Numbered from the stretch's first letter, positions 19,338 through 28,991 are shown. The stretch is DNA of 64,000 nucleotides from Mycolicibacterium goodii (GCF_022370755.2 NZ_CP092364.2:2108001-2172000), one strand, 5' to 3'. Translations and numbers: made by a program. Notes: generated by a model not told the origin, from the letters alone.

Positions 19338-19393
19338 CGAATGTGAAACCACTGCCATTTTCCGGGCGTCTCTTCGCTGAGGTTTCACACTCG
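19338..19393. repeat. Inverted CGARTGTGAAACC repeat between convergent genes
   Basis: CGAATGTGAAACC at 19338-19350 and its reverse complement, with one change, at 19381-19393 are separated by 30 bases. The right arm covers the stop codon of the minus-strand ligase. The same 13-mer recurs at 37044-37056. It may be a bidirectional terminator or a dispersed protein-binding motif. Confidence 0.6.
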
Positions 19394-20893
19394 CGGAGGC
19401 TTTCGGCCGGCCAGCGTGGCGCGCGCGAGATCACGTACCCGGTCCTTGGCGATCTTTCCGTTGCCGGTGAGGGGCAATTCGTCGACGAACAGTACGGCCC
19501 TGGGGCGTTTGAAGGCGGCGATGGCCGAACGCACGTGGCCGATCAGGTCGTCCGGATGCGGGTGGCGTCCGTCGACGGGGACGACCACGGCACACACGGC
19601 CTCACCCCAGTAATCGTCGGGAACGCCGACGACGGCGACCATGTCGACGTCGGGATGCACCGACAGCACGTCCTCGACCTCCCGCGACGAGACGTTCTCG
19701 CCACCCGTCACGATGATGTCCTTCAGCCGGTCCACCACGAACAGCCGGCCCGTGTCGTCGAGACGTCCGATGTCGCCGGTGCGCAACCAGCCGTCGACCG
19801 TGCTCGGCCGGTCCGGCCAGTACCCGCACGCCACCTGCTCACCGCGCACCATGATCTCGCCGGTGCCGCCCGGCGGCAACGGTGTTCCGTCGGCGTCGAC
19901 GATGCCGATCTCGACCCCGCTGTGCGGGTGACCGGCACTCGCGAGCACGCCAGGATCACCCGCCGCGCCCGCCCGATGGTCGGCAGGCCCGAGAAACGTT
20001 ACGTTGCCGCCGGTTTCGGTCATGCCGTACCCCTGATGGAAGTCCACGCCGAGCGTCTCGATCGCCCGGCGCAGTAGATCCAGCGGCATCGCCGCAGAGC
20101 CGTAGGCGACGGACTCGAGGGTCGGCAGCGAGGTCCCGGTGCGGTCGAGGTACGCAAGGAGGGCGTGCAACATCGTCGGCGCCAGCGAACACGATCGCAC
20201 GGCATGAGTGCGCACCAGATCGGCGAATGACTCGGGCCGGAACCGGGGCGTGAGCACCACCGTGGCACCGACGGCATGCTGGACGAGCATGTTGTAACCG
20301 GCGATGTGGCACATCGGGAAAGGGAGCAGGTACACCCCCGACGGTGCCGCCGACCGACCCTCGACCGTTCCGCGCACCGCGGCGGCGATCGAACGATGAC
20401 TGTGCACAACACCTTTCGGTACTCCGGTGGTGCCGCTGGTGAACAGCAACCAGGCCGGATCGTCGGCGTCCGCCACCTCGGGGGCCGTTGCGGTGGTGCG
20501 CGTCGCGGCCCGCCAGTCCGCTGAGCCGAATTCGATCGCGGGCGTGATGTCCGGTAGCGCCCAGAGGTACGCCTCGTCGCCCAGCACCAGGGCAGGCCGC
20601 GCCGTTGCCAGTTGCGCGGCCTGCTCGGCCGCACCGAGTCGCTGGTTGATCAGTGTGAGCACCCGTCCCGCGAGTGGTACGGCGTAGTAGAGCACGGCGT
20701 AGGCAAGGCTGTTGTCGGCGATCACCGCCACCCGGTCTCCGCGCTCGGTGCGGCCCGCGATCCAGCCTGCGACACAGCGGATCCGGTGGTCGAACTCGGC
20801 GTAGCTGAGTGCGGAGCCATCCTCGGCGATGAGCGCGGGACGGCTCGGTGCGGTCGCCGCGGCGGACGAGATCAGCTCGTGCAGGAGGCTCAT
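19385..20893 (-). CDS. AMP-forming acyl-CoA synthetase/ligase
   Basis: 502 residues of the ANL superfamily. [18 protein letters not shown] is the nucleotide loop, YGMTETGGN is motif A5, GWLRTGDIG the hinge region, and LPLTGNGKIAKD carries the C-terminal catalytic Lys. The enzyme should activate a carboxylic acid through an acyl-AMP and pass it to CoA; the short N-terminus and overall style are closer to medium-chain or aryl ligases than to long-chain FadD proteins, but the substrate is open. The ATG at 20893 (MSLLHELI) fits the family start; an upstream ATG adds an unlikely leader. It stands alone between an inverted repeat and the gal operon. Confidence 0.9.
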   Translation of the reverse strand: MSLLHELISSAAATAPSRPALIAEDGSALSYAEFDHRIRCVAGWIAGRTERGDRVAVIADNSLAYAVLYYAVPLAGRVLTLINQRLGAAEQAAQLATARPALVLGDEAYLWALPDITPAIEFGSADWRAATRTTATAPEVADADDPAWLLFTSGTTGVPKGVVHSHRSIAAAVRGTVEGRSAAPSGVYLLPFPMCHIAGYNMLVQHAVGATVVLTPRFRPESFADLVRTHAVRSCSLAPTMLHALLAYLDRTGTSLPTLESVAYGSAAMPLDLLRRAIETLGVDFHQGYGMTETGGNVTFLGPADHRAGAAGDPGVLASAGHPHSGVEIGIVDADGTPLPPGGTGEIMVRGEQVACGYWPDRPSTVDGWLRTGDIGRLDDTGRLFVVDRLKDIIVTGGENVSSREVEDVLSVHPDVDMVAVVGVPDDYWGEAVCAVVVPVDGRHPHPDDLIGHVRSAIAAFKRPRAVLFVDELPLTGNGKIAKDRVRDLARATLAGRKPPRV

Positions 20894-21009
20894 CGGATCC
20901 CGGACCGTGCAACGCGGCGACTGCTGGGCATGGCCTGAGTCTAGGTATCGGGCGACGACCCGAGCCGGGCGCATGACATGGGAGGCCGGTCCGGGGTGGG
21001 CCGTTCGTG

Positions 21010-21057
21010 CGTAACGCCATGGCGGTGCTGGACGCGATTCTCCGCCGTGGCGTTACG
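21010..21057 (-). terminator. Hairpin terminator of the galTK operon
   Basis: A 16-base stem, CGTAACGCCATGGCGG against CCGCCGTGGCGTTACG, with one wobble position and a 16-base loop, starts 13 bases after the galK stop. There is no T-run, as is common for mycobacterial hairpins. Assigned by position and stem strength. Confidence 0.7.
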
Positions 21058-21069
21058 TGAGGCGCCCAG

Positions 21070-22170
21070 TCAGTCGGTGACAGGCCCGGCGCCGGACGCG
21101 GCCTGCGCGTGGCTGATCGTGGGTTCCGGATAGCCTGCGCCGACGACGGTGGACCGCACGGTGTCCGCGACGGAATCGGCCAGGGGCTCGGGCGCCAGGG
21201 CGATGACGCAGCCGCCGAACCCGCCGCCGGTCATCCGGGCGCCCAGCGCACCGGCCCGCACGGCGGTGTCGGCGATCAGATCGATGTGCTCGGTCGTGAT
21301 CTCGAAGTCGTCGCGCATCGAGGCGTGTGAGGCCGTCAGGATCTCGCCGGCGGCGGTGAAGTCGGAATTTCGCAGCGCCGCAACGACATCGAGCACACGT
21401 TGGTTCTCGGTGAGGATATGGCGGGCCCTGCGGAAATCCTCGGCATCGGTCACCGCCTCGAGTGCGGACAGACCCCGGTCCTGCAGGTCCCGCAACGAGT
21501 CGACACCGAGCGCGGCCGCGACCCGTTCACACGATGCCCGTCGCGCGGCGTACTCGCCACCGGCATGGCGGTGCGGTGCACGCGAATTCATCACCAGCAA
21601 CGTCAGACCCGCGGTCTGCGGCGTGAACGGCACGTGGTGCACCGTGAGATCGCGGAAGTCGATGAGCATCGCGCGGCCGGGTTCGCCGAAGAGCGACGCG
21701 AGTTGATCCATGAGCCCTGTCGGTGCGCCGACGTAGACGTTCTCGGCGCACTGTGCGATGCGGGCCTGCTCGACGCGGTCGATCTGAGAGCCGTGGGTCA
21801 GCGCGGACAACACGGCGCACTCCAGCGCGGCCGACGACGCCAGGCCCGACCCCATCTCGACGTCGCTGGTGATCGACATGCGGCCGCCGTCGACCCGGTG
21901 GCCCTTGTTGCGCAGGGCCCATACCACCCCGGCGATGTAGGCCGCCCATCCGGCGATGTCTCCGGGCGTGGTGTCGAGCGGTATCACGACGTCCCCGGCC
22001 TCCTGGGCACTGGACACCGTGATGGCAGCCGAGTCGTCGGGTTCGTAGCGCACCACGACACGTTGGGGCAGCGCGATGGGCAGCGCCAGGCCCAGGTTGT
22101 AATCGGTGTGCTCGCCGATCAGGTTGATCCGCCCGGGGGCGGCGTAGGTGACCGTATCGCCCACCGTCAC
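21070..22170 (-). CDS. galK: Galactokinase
   Basis: 366 residues, the normal size for bacterial GalK. The galactokinase signature [13 protein letters not shown] stands at residues 13-25, the ATP loop [11 protein letters not shown] near 108, and [11 protein letters not shown] near the C-terminus. It phosphorylates galactose to galactose-1-phosphate in the Leloir pathway. The GTG start overlaps the galT TGA by four bases, so translation is coupled. Last gene of the deoR-galT-galK operon, followed by a strong hairpin. Confidence 0.97.
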   Translation of the reverse strand: MTVGDTVTYAAPGRINLIGEHTDYNLGLALPIALPQRVVVRYEPDDSAAITVSSAQEAGDVVIPLDTTPGDIAGWAAYIAGVVWALRNKGHRVDGGRMSITSDVEMGSGLASSAALECAVLSALTHGSQIDRVEQARIAQCAENVYVGAPTGLMDQLASLFGEPGRAMLIDFRDLTVHHVPFTPQTAGLTLLVMNSRAPHRHAGGEYAARRASCERVAAALGVDSLRDLQDRGLSALEAVTDAEDFRRARHILTENQRVLDVVAALRNSDFTAAGEILTASHASMRDDFEITTEHIDLIADTAVRAGALGARMTGGGFGGCVIALAPEPLADSVADTVRSTVVGAGYPEPTISHAQAASGAGPVTD

Positions 22171-23255
22171 ACCTCTCGAAGTCGCTGTGCGACGCTTTCG
22201 GGCGTCACATCGCTGATGAAAGCATCCATCGCCGATTCGCTTCCGGCGAGGTATTTGAGTTTGTTCTCGCTGCGCCGCACCGACATCAACTCGACGTGGA
22301 AGTACCCCTCACGCTGCCGTTCACTGTCCCGGTACTGGTGCAGCGCCGAGATGTACGGCAGTTCGGTGGGATACAGGCGGTCGAACCGCTGCAGGACGTC
22401 GCGGTAGATGTGCGTGAACTCGTCGAGCTCGGTGTCGTCGAGATCGAGCAGGTTGTGAGCGAACCGGTTGGGGTAGATGTGCACCTCGACCGGCCAGCGC
22501 GCCGCGAACGGCACGAACGCGGTGAACGAGTCGGTCCGCGCGACGATGCGCACGCCGTCGGTGTGCTCGTGGGCCAGCAGATCGGAGAACAGGTTGGTGC
22601 CGTTGCGGGCGCGGTGCTCGGCGGCCGCCCGCAGCATCTGTTCGGTGCGTGGCGTCAGGTACGGGTAGCCGTAGATCTGCCCGTGTGGGTGGTTGAGGGT
22701 GACGCCGATGGCCTCCCCGCGGTTCTCGAAGCAGAAGACCTGCTCGATACCGTTGCGGCTCAACAGGTCTGCGGTGCGGTGCCGCCACGCCGAGACGACG
22801 AGGCGGGCATGGGGGATGGGCAGCTGTGAGAAGGCGCCGGAGTGGTCGCTGGAGAAGCAGATCACCTCGCAGCGGCCGTGTCCCGGCGCGGAGACGAATG
22901 CGGTGCCCGACGACGCGGCGTCGGGCAGCGTGAACTCGCCGCCGCCGGAGAGGCTGGGGAAGCGGTTCTCGAACACGACGACGTCGTAGTCGGGTGCGGG
23001 CACCTCGCTGGTCTCGCCGGTGGGCCCCGGGCACAACGGGCACTGGTCGGCCGCGGGCAGATAGGTACGGTCCTGGCGCAACGCGGCGATGACCACCCAT
23101 TGACCGGTCTGGCGGTCGAACCGCAACTCCGACTGCCGATCCGAGCGCGGCGGCAGCGGCCTGCGGTCGCGGACCGGGGCGGGGGTGTGTCCCGGCAGCG
23201 AGAAGTACAGCTGTTCGCGGCCGTCGGCGAGCGTCCAACGCAGTGGTTCGGTCAT
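22167..23255 (-). CDS. galT: Galactose-1-phosphate uridylyltransferase
   Basis: 362 residues. CPLC (Cys72, Cys75) is the metal-binding pair, and [12 protein letters not shown] holds the HPH active site (His189, His191) that carries the uridylyl group. The enzyme swaps UMP between UDP-glucose and galactose-1-phosphate. The ATG at 23255 overlaps the stop of the DeoR-type regulator (ATGA), and the 3' end overlaps galK (GTGA). No galE or galM is present in the window. Confidence 0.97.
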   Translation of the reverse strand: MTEPLRWTLADGREQLYFSLPGHTPAPVRDRRPLPPRSDRQSELRFDRQTGQWVVIAALRQDRTYLPAADQCPLCPGPTGETSEVPAPDYDVVVFENRFPSLSGGGEFTLPDAASSGTAFVSAPGHGRCEVICFSSDHSGAFSQLPIPHARLVVSAWRHRTADLLSRNGIEQVFCFENRGEAIGVTLNHPHGQIYGYPYLTPRTEQMLRAAAEHRARNGTNLFSDLLAHEHTDGVRIVARTDSFTAFVPFAARWPVEVHIYPNRFAHNLLDLDDTELDEFTHIYRDVLQRFDRLYPTELPYISALHQYRDSERQREGYFHVELMSVRRSENKLKYLAGSESAMDAFISDVTPESVAQRLREV

Positions 23256-24058
23256 CGTCGTCTGGTCACCTCGGCGGTCATGACGGTGCCGACGGAACCG
23301 GCCAGTGTCGCGCGGTCGGCATCGGCCAGCCCGTCGTCGGTGATGAGCGTGTCGACCTGCCTGAGGTCGGCGAAGACGTTGGTGCCGACCTCGCCGTACT
23401 TGGTGTGGTCGGCCAGCACGATCAGTTTCGCGCCGATCCTGATCAGCGCCCGGTTGGTGTGGGCCTCGGCGATGTTCGGCGACGTCAGTCCGGCATCCGG
23501 ATCGATGCCGTGCACGCCCACATAGGTGGCGTCGACCCGGAACGACGCGATCGCGGTGTCGGCCACCGGTCCCACCAGGGCGTCGGACGGTGTGCGGGTG
23601 CCTCCGCACAGATACACCGTGGGTCCCTCGGCGTCGTCGTCGGCCATGTCTGCGGTGCGGCCGGTCAACACGTCGAAAACGCTGAGCGAGTTGGTGACGA
23701 CCGTGATCGACGGGCGGCGGCGCAGCCGACGGGCCAGCTCGGTGGTGGTGGTTCCCGCACTGAGCGCGATCGTGACCCCGTCGGCGACCGTCGTGGCCGC
23801 CAGGTCGGCGATCGCGGCCTTCTCGGCGCGCTGCTGCGCGGCCTTGACCGATGCCCCGGGCTCCTCGCCACGGTGGTGCCGGCTGACCGCACCGCCGTGC
23901 ACCTTGCGGAGCTGCTGCTCGGCATCCATGGCGTCGAGGTCGCGCCGCACGGTCATCTCCGAGACACCGAGCCGCGTCGCGAGGTCGGCGACCCGCACGG
24001 CGCCGCCGCTGTCATCGAGGGCGCGCAGGATCGCCCGGCGGCGTTCGGCGGCAAGCAT
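23252..24058 (-). CDS. DeoR-family transcriptional regulator of the galactose operon
   Basis: 268 residues. The N-terminal helix-turn-helix (about 18-55) has VADLATRLGVSEMTVRRDLDAM, the DeoR hallmark, followed by LRKVHGGAV. The C-terminal DeoRC sugar-phosphate sensor runs from about 75 on, with ALSAGTTTTELARRL. The ATG at 24058 (MLAAERRRAI) is the normal family start. It is first in the galTK operon and divergent from the sugar symporter, so it most likely represses both units and responds to a galactose metabolite. Confidence 0.93.
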   Translation of the reverse strand: MLAAERRRAILRALDDSGGAVRVADLATRLGVSEMTVRRDLDAMDAEQQLRKVHGGAVSRHHRGEEPGASVKAAQQRAEKAAIADLAATTVADGVTIALSAGTTTTELARRLRRRPSITVVTNSLSVFDVLTGRTADMADDDAEGPTVYLCGGTRTPSDALVGPVADTAIASFRVDATYVGVHGIDPDAGLTSPNIAEAHTNRALIRIGAKLIVLADHTKYGEVGTNVFADLRQVDTLITDDGLADADRATLAGSVGTVMTAEVTRRR

Positions 24059-24106
24059 GCTCGGGGGATCACTTCCTGTGTGGACGCGGCTGACGTAAGG
24101 GGATCG

Positions 24107-24179
24107 AACAATAACAAACAAATTCGCACCAATGATGACATACCCTGGCGATCGGGCTGTTACCTTTTGATTGTTTTAG
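24107..24179. promoter_or_regulatory. Candidate DeoR operator pair between gal operon and symporter
   Basis: The 149-base divergent region contains an AT-rich patch with AACAATAACAAAC at 24107-24119 and, inverted, CTTTTGATTGTTTTAG at 24164-24179. Both share an AACAAT core, on opposite strands and about 45 bases apart. That suits a DeoR-type repressor acting on both promoters. Seen in sequence; binding is inferred. Confidence 0.5.
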
Positions 24180-24207
24180 TCGCTATTACGACCACTCAGA
24201 GGTGTGG

Positions 24208-25932
24208 ATGACCACGACCACAACACTGGCTGCAGACCTGGCAGCGGATAACGTCCTGCGCCTCTCGGTCGGTGCGCTCGACTACCTGCTGATCGCGATC
24301 TACTTCGTCTTCGTCCTTGGCATCGGCTACATCGCGCGTAGCCAGATCTCGACAAGCCTCGACTTCTTCCTGTCCGGTCGCCGCATGCCGGCGTGGGTGA
24401 CAGGTCTGGCGTTCGTCTCGGCCAACCTCGGCGCCATCGAGATCATGGGCATGTCCGCCAACGGCGCCGAGATCGGCCTGTCCACGATGCACTACTACTG
24501 GATCGGCGCCGTACCGGCGATGGTGTTCCTGGGCATCGTGATGATGCCGTTCTACTACGGCTCCAAGGTCCGCAGCGTGCCGGAGTTCATGCGCAGGCGG
24601 TTCGGACCGGGCGCACACCTGGTCAACGCCATCAGCTTCGCCGTCGCGCAGGTTCTCATCGCGGGCGTCAACCTGTTCCTGCTCGCGACCGTGATCAACG
24701 TGCTGCTGGGCTGGAACCAGTGGGTGTCCCTGGTCGTCGCGGCGGTCATCGTGCTCACCTACACCGCGCTGGGCGGGCTCTCGGCCGCCATCTACAACGA
24801 GGTGCTGCAGTTCTTCGTCATCCTGGCGGCCCTGGTGCCGCTCACGATCTTCGGTCTGATCAAGGTCGGGGGCTGGAGTGGCCTGAAGGACAAGGTGATT
24901 GACACCATGTCCGACGGCGCGGTCACCGCGTCGACCGACGATCAGCTCACCACGTGGCCCGGTCAGGCGCTGTCGGGATTCTCTAGCCCGGTGTGGTCGG
25001 TGATCGGCATCGTCTTCGGCCTCGGCTTCGTGCTGTCCTTCGGATACTGGACGACGAACTTCGTCGAGGTGCAACGTGCCATGGCGTCGAATTCGATATC
25101 GGCGGCCAGGCGCTCACCGATCATCGCGGCGTTCCCGAAGATGTTCATCCCCTTTGTCGTCGTGGTGCCCGGCATGATCGCCGGCGCGGTGATCGGCGAT
25201 GTCGTCCATCTGAAATCCACCGGTTCGGGCGATGTCACCTACAACGACGCGATGCTCGTGATGATCCGCGACATCCTGCCCAACGGTCTGATCGGCGTGG
25301 CGATCACGGGTCTGCTGGCGTCGTTCATGGCGGGCATGGCCGCCAACATCTCGGCGTTCAACACCGTGTTCAGCTACGACATCTGGCAGCAGTACGTGGT
25401 CAAGGACCGGCCGGACGCCTACTACATCGGGGTCGGCCGGATCGCGACCGTCGCCGCGACCGTGCTCGCGATCTTCACCGCGCTGATCGCGGCGGGCTAC
25501 TCCAACCTGATGGACTACCTGCAGACGCTGTTCGGGTTCTTCAACGCACCTCTGTTCGCGACGTTCATCCTGGGCATGTTCTGGCGCCGCATGACGGCGA
25601 CCGCGGGCTGGACCGGTCTGGTGGCCGGAACCGCTTCTGCCGTCGTCGTTTTCCTGCTCGGCGAGTCCGGTGTGATCAACCTGCCCGGGCAGGGTGTGCC
25701 CTTCGTTGCGGCGGCCGCGGCGTTCGTCGTCGACATCGCCGTGAGCGTGGTGGTGAGCCTGGTGACCACGCCCAAGCCCGCCCACGAACTCGCCGGGCTG
25801 GTGTACTCGGAGACCCCGCGCGAGATCTTCCACGACCCGGAGAGCGCCGGGAAGCCCTGGTACCTGCGGGCCACGCCGTTGGCCGCGGTCGCGCTGGGCC
25901 TGGCCGTCGTGCTCAACATCGTCTTCCACTGA
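24208..25932 (+). CDS. Sodium:solute symporter (SGLT-like), probable galactose uptake
   Basis: 574 residues and about 14 membrane helices. SSS-family features include DFFLSGRRMPAWVTG, GGLSAAIYNEVLQFF and MAGMAANISAFNTVFSYDIW. The closest family style is the SglT/sugar branch. Its position, divergent from deoR-galT-galK, makes galactose (or a related sugar) the likely substrate. The ATG at 24208 is preferred over the GTG at 24202 because AGAGGT lies at the right distance. The small membrane gene 25946-26257 follows 13 bases later. Confidence 0.92.
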   Translation: MTTTTTLAADLAADNVLRLSVGALDYLLIAIYFVFVLGIGYIARSQISTSLDFFLSGRRMPAWVTGLAFVSANLGAIEIMGMSANGAEIGLSTMHYYWIGAVPAMVFLGIVMMPFYYGSKVRSVPEFMRRRFGPGAHLVNAISFAVAQVLIAGVNLFLLATVINVLLGWNQWVSLVVAAVIVLTYTALGGLSAAIYNEVLQFFVILAALVPLTIFGLIKVGGWSGLKDKVIDTMSDGAVTASTDDQLTTWPGQALSGFSSPVWSVIGIVFGLGFVLSFGYWTTNFVEVQRAMASNSISAARRSPIIAAFPKMFIPFVVVVPGMIAGAVIGDVVHLKSTGSGDVTYNDAMLVMIRDILPNGLIGVAITGLLASFMAGMAANISAFNTVFSYDIWQQYVVKDRPDAYYIGVGRIATVAATVLAIFTALIAAGYSNLMDYLQTLFGFFNAPLFATFILGMFWRRMTATAGWTGLVAGTASAVVVFLLGESGVINLPGQGVPFVAAAAAFVVDIAVSVVVSLVTTPKPAHELAGLVYSETPREIFHDPESAGKPWYLRATPLAAVALGLAVVLNIVFH

Positions 25933-25945
25933 ACCAGGAGCCCGA

Positions 25946-26257
25946 ATGTCTGACAAGGCCACTGACACTGCCAACGCACAACACCGATTCCGGCTGTTCG
26001 ACATCCGCAGCATCATCGGTGCGCTGATGGCGATCTACGGCGTCGTGCTCCTCGTCGCGGGTCTGGCGCCAGGTCTGCTCGCCGAGCACGAGAGCGGGCA
26101 GGCCGACAATCGTGTCGACCTCTACATCGGCACCGACGCGAACTGGTGGGTGGGCGCGGCGCTGCTGGCGGTTGCCGCGATCTTCTTCGCCTGGGCGTAC
26201 CTACGGCCGGTCGCCGTCGTCACCAGCGATGAGGAAACCGGCGAGACCACACGCTGA
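25946..26257 (+). CDS. Small two-helix membrane protein linked to symporter
   Basis: 103 residues with two hydrophobic helices (about 23-43 and 70-90) and a loop rich in acidic residues and Trp (TDANWWVG) between them. It starts 13 bases after the symporter stop, behind CAGGAGCCCG, so it belongs to the same operon. It may be an accessory subunit; such small proteins occur beside SSS carriers in actinobacteria. Function not proven. Confidence 0.8.
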   Translation: MSDKATDTANAQHRFRLFDIRSIIGALMAIYGVVLLVAGLAPGLLAEHESGQADNRVDLYIGTDANWWVGAALLAVAAIFFAWAYLRPVAVVTSDEETGETTR

Positions 26258-27913
26258 TCAGGACGTGACGGCCGCCGTGGCAACCTCCTTGGCCCACCGG
26301 TAGTCGGCCTTGCCCGCGGGGGAGCGCATGATCCCGGCCGACCGGATGAACGCCTTGGGGACCTTGTAGCTCGCGATCGAACGCTTGCACACCTCGACGA
26401 GTTCCTCGTCGGTGGCGCTGGCGCCCTCGGCGAACTGGACGACCGCCACCACCTCGCTGCCCCAGCGTTCCGACGGCCGGCCCACCACGACCACGTCGTA
26501 GATCGCCGGGTGTGCGGCGATGGCCCGCTCGACCTCCTCGACGAAGATCTTCTCGCCGCCGGAGTTGATGGTGACCGAATCGCGGCCCAGCAGCTGAATC
26601 CGTCCGTCTGGCAAGACGTTTGCCCGGTCACCGGGCACCGACCAGCGCACCCCCCCGATGGTGGGGAAGGTGCGCGCGGTCTTCTCCCGGTCACCCAGGT
26701 AGCCGAGCGGGATCAGATCGCGCCGGGCCAGCCAGCCGCCGCCCTCGCCTGGGCCGAGCACGCGGGTGAGATCCTCGGACACCACGGCGGTGTCAGGTTG
26801 TGGGGTGAACGTCGCGGCCTGGGTCTCGGCGCCGGTGGTGGTGTACGCGCTCATCTGCGCACCCGACTCCGACGCGCCCACCGCGTCGAGCAGCAGCAGA
26901 TGTGGCAGGGCCGCGAGGATCCGGGACCGCACGGTCGGCGACAGCGGTGCGCCGCCGTTGCTGATGGTGACCAGACCGGACAGGTCGTACCTGCCGGTCT
27001 CTATCTCATCGACCAGGGGGCGCGCGATGGCGTCACCGACGACCGGAATGCTCATCACCCGTTCACGTTCGGCGAGTCGCAACACCTCGTCGGGTCGCAG
27101 GCGCACCACGTCGTCGGGGATGACCAGCTTTCCGGCCATGGTGATCGCGGTGTAGGAGGCCCACTGCGCCGCGCCGTGCATGAACGGCGGGATCATGAGC
27201 ATCGACATCGCACCCGCCGAGGCGCGGGCTTTCTCGGCGAGTTCCTCGTACGAGCTCAGGAAGTTCTCGGCGCCGAAGGGGCGACCTCCCATCGACGACA
27301 GGAATATGTCGTGCTGACGCCACAGCACGCCCTTGGGCATGCCGGTGGTGCCGCCGGTGTAGAGGATGTAGAGGTCGTCACCCGACGGCGTCGGCATCCC
27401 GTTCTCAGGTTCCGGGGTGGTCAGGATGGCGTCGTAATCGACTGCGCCGGGCAGCAATTCGTTACCAGAATCGTCGGCCACCTGGATGAGCACCGCCAGG
27501 TTGGGCAACCGGTCGCGGATCGCGGCGACCCGCGGCGCGAACTCGGCGTTGTAGACCAGGGCACGCGCGCGCGAATCGGTGAGCAGATAGAGCAGTTCCT
27601 CTTCGACGTAGCGGTAGCTGACGTTGAACGGGGCGACGCGTGCCCGGTAGCCGCCGATCATCGCCTCGAGGTACTCGTTGCCGTTGCGCAGGTAGATCCC
27701 GAGGTGGTCCTGTCCGGATTCGTGGCCCTCGAGCGCGTCGCGTTCGGTGTGCAGGCCGAGTCCGGCCGAGACGAGAAATCGCGCGAAACCGTCGACGCGG
27801 GCCTCGAACTGGGCGTAGGTAAACCGGCGGTCACGCCACACCATGAAGGTCTGTTCGGGGACCGACGCGGCGACCGTGGAAAAAACCGTGGACAGATCGA
27901 ACGAGACACTCAT
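26258..27913 (-). CDS. Fatty-acyl-CoA/AMP synthetase (FadD-like)
   Basis: 551 residues. DDLYILYTGGTTGMPKGV is the nucleotide loop in the TGGTTG form seen in a subset of mycobacterial FadD proteins, INSGGEKIFVEEVE is the hinge/A8 region, and RSPAGKADYRW carries the C-terminal Lys. The enzyme forms acyl-AMP and then acyl-CoA; the substrate is unknown. The ATG at 27913 has CAGGAG five bases upstream. An inverted repeat at 27942-27968 lies in its promoter region. The 3' end abuts the convergent small membrane gene with no spacer. Confidence 0.93.
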   Translation of the reverse strand: MSVSFDLSTVFSTVAASVPEQTFMVWRDRRFTYAQFEARVDGFARFLVSAGLGLHTERDALEGHESGQDHLGIYLRNGNEYLEAMIGGYRARVAPFNVSYRYVEEELLYLLTDSRARALVYNAEFAPRVAAIRDRLPNLAVLIQVADDSGNELLPGAVDYDAILTTPEPENGMPTPSGDDLYILYTGGTTGMPKGVLWRQHDIFLSSMGGRPFGAENFLSSYEELAEKARASAGAMSMLMIPPFMHGAAQWASYTAITMAGKLVIPDDVVRLRPDEVLRLAERERVMSIPVVGDAIARPLVDEIETGRYDLSGLVTISNGGAPLSPTVRSRILAALPHLLLLDAVGASESGAQMSAYTTTGAETQAATFTPQPDTAVVSEDLTRVLGPGEGGGWLARRDLIPLGYLGDREKTARTFPTIGGVRWSVPGDRANVLPDGRIQLLGRDSVTINSGGEKIFVEEVERAIAAHPAIYDVVVVGRPSERWGSEVVAVVQFAEGASATDEELVEVCKRSIASYKVPKAFIRSAGIMRSPAGKADYRWAKEVATAAVTS

Positions 27914-27941
27914 GGCACTCCTGTGTGACGGCGTCCCATGA

Positions 27942-27968
27942 CCATACAACGACCGAGCGCGTGTATGG
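27942..27968. promoter_or_regulatory. Inverted repeat CCATACA-N13-TGTATGG, candidate operator
   Basis: Perfect 7-base arms at 27942-27948 and 27962-27968, located 29 bases upstream of the FadD-like start. The size suits a TetR-type or similar dimeric regulator. No regulator gene is adjacent. Confidence 0.45.
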
Positions 27969-27975
27969 CCGGTGA

Positions 27976-28401
27976 TCACACCGGGAAGAAGCCGTTTCCC
28001 GTGAAGACTCCTGGCTGCCAACCGCGATCACCCAGGCACAACATGGGCCTGCCGTCGGGCGACTGGGCCGCGGCCTGCGGACCGGGGCACGGCGCGCCGA
28101 TGTCCTGCACGCCATGGAGGGGATACGAATACGTCCAGAACCCCGTCGAGACGGGTGGCCACTGGTTCGGGATCCACTTGCACTGCATCGCAACGCCTCC
28201 GGGGCCCCGCCCGAACACGTTGCGCTCCCAACTGAAGCACGGCGCGCCCATGTGCGCCTCGTAGCTCATGCCTGGCACGTCCGTTGGATAGCGGCCGGGC
28301 TCGTCGAAGTACATGTTGCTGTCGTCGTCGGCTGCCGCCCCGGGTGCTGTTGCCAGTGCGGCCCCGGCGATCGCGGTCGCCACGAGAAGTTCGCGAATCA
28401 T
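27976..28401 (-). CDS. Secreted mycobacterial protein, Cys-paired
   Basis: 141 residues with a cleavable signal peptide (MIRELLVATAIAGAALATAP, cut near AAA-DD). The mature part has four Cys (APCFSWE, MQCKW, APCPGP, MLCLGD) that could form two disulfides, and is rich in Trp, Pro and Gly. Similar small exported proteins of unknown function are common in mycobacteria. The gene points into the FadD-like gene but is separated from it by the inverted repeat. Confidence 0.8.
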   Translation of the reverse strand: MIRELLVATAIAGAALATAPGAAADDDSNMYFDEPGRYPTDVPGMSYEAHMGAPCFSWERNVFGRGPGGVAMQCKWIPNQWPPVSTGFWTYSYPLHGVQDIGAPCPGPQAAAQSPDGRPMLCLGDRGWQPGVFTGNGFFPV

Positions 28402-28499
28402 GCTCCACCCTCAGCTCTGCGGGCCACCTGGACGCAGGTGTGCCCTGGGGCAGAAGCCTAGCGGGTGCCCGCGGCGACCTGTCGGCTTTTCCGCTCCGC

Positions 28500-28922
28500 T
28501 CAGTCGTCGGTGCTCGACCCCTTGTCCACGTCGCCGGAGGACCTGGGTGTCGCGTCGAGCACGCTCACCGGGATGCCGTACGGCAGGAAGCGCACACGAC
28601 GCGACGGATCGGTGTTGGTGGAGTTGGCCCGCAGCGCGTCGAGTTCGGTGGGGAACACCTGCTCGATCTGGGCGCCGCCCTGGTCGTCGACGGTGTAGAT
28701 CGCCCACACGCCGTCACCCATCTCGCCCGTGGTCTCCGGTTCCGTCCTCGGGCGGGAGAACCGCGTGAACTCATCGAGCAGCCCGGCGAGGCCGGCCCGC
28801 TCACCCGACGTGGTGAACATCCTGGCGATCCCGTCCAGGGCGTCGCGCAGGCCTTCACCCGCCTCGCGCGCGACGCGATCGAAATCCTCGGGATCGAATC
28901 CGAAAGGTCCGTTACCGCTCAT
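28500..28922 (-). CDS. Conserved hypothetical protein, acidic, 140 residues
   Basis: Cytosolic, no signal. It starts MSGNGPFGFDPEDFDRVARE and has a second part (WAIYTVDDQGGAQIEQVFPTE...RVRFLPYGIPVSVLD) that looks like a small beta-rich domain. The ATG at 28922 follows GAGGAGGA five bases upstream, an unusually strong site. I do not recognise a characterised family. Divergent from the SnoaL-like gene at 28992. Confidence 0.75.
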   Translation of the reverse strand: MSGNGPFGFDPEDFDRVAREAGEGLRDALDGIARMFTTSGERAGLAGLLDEFTRFSRPRTEPETTGEMGDGVWAIYTVDDQGGAQIEQVFPTELDALRANSTNTDPSRRVRFLPYGIPVSVLDATPRSSGDVDKGSSTDD

Positions 28923-28991
28923 CGCGTCCTCCTCAGCCGAACGGTGGTCAACCTCCAGTGTGCGCGTCCCCGGCCGAGCGCGGGATGGTAA

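Noticed and set aside
19342..19350. TGTGAAACC as a possible CRP half-site
   Set aside because: The paired half is too far away and the core does not fit the TGTGA-N6-TCACA pattern.
26510..27928. Plus-strand frame of 472 residues opposite the FadD-like gene
   Set aside because: Low-complexity Gly/Arg/His composition and no ribosome-binding site; it mirrors the real gene.
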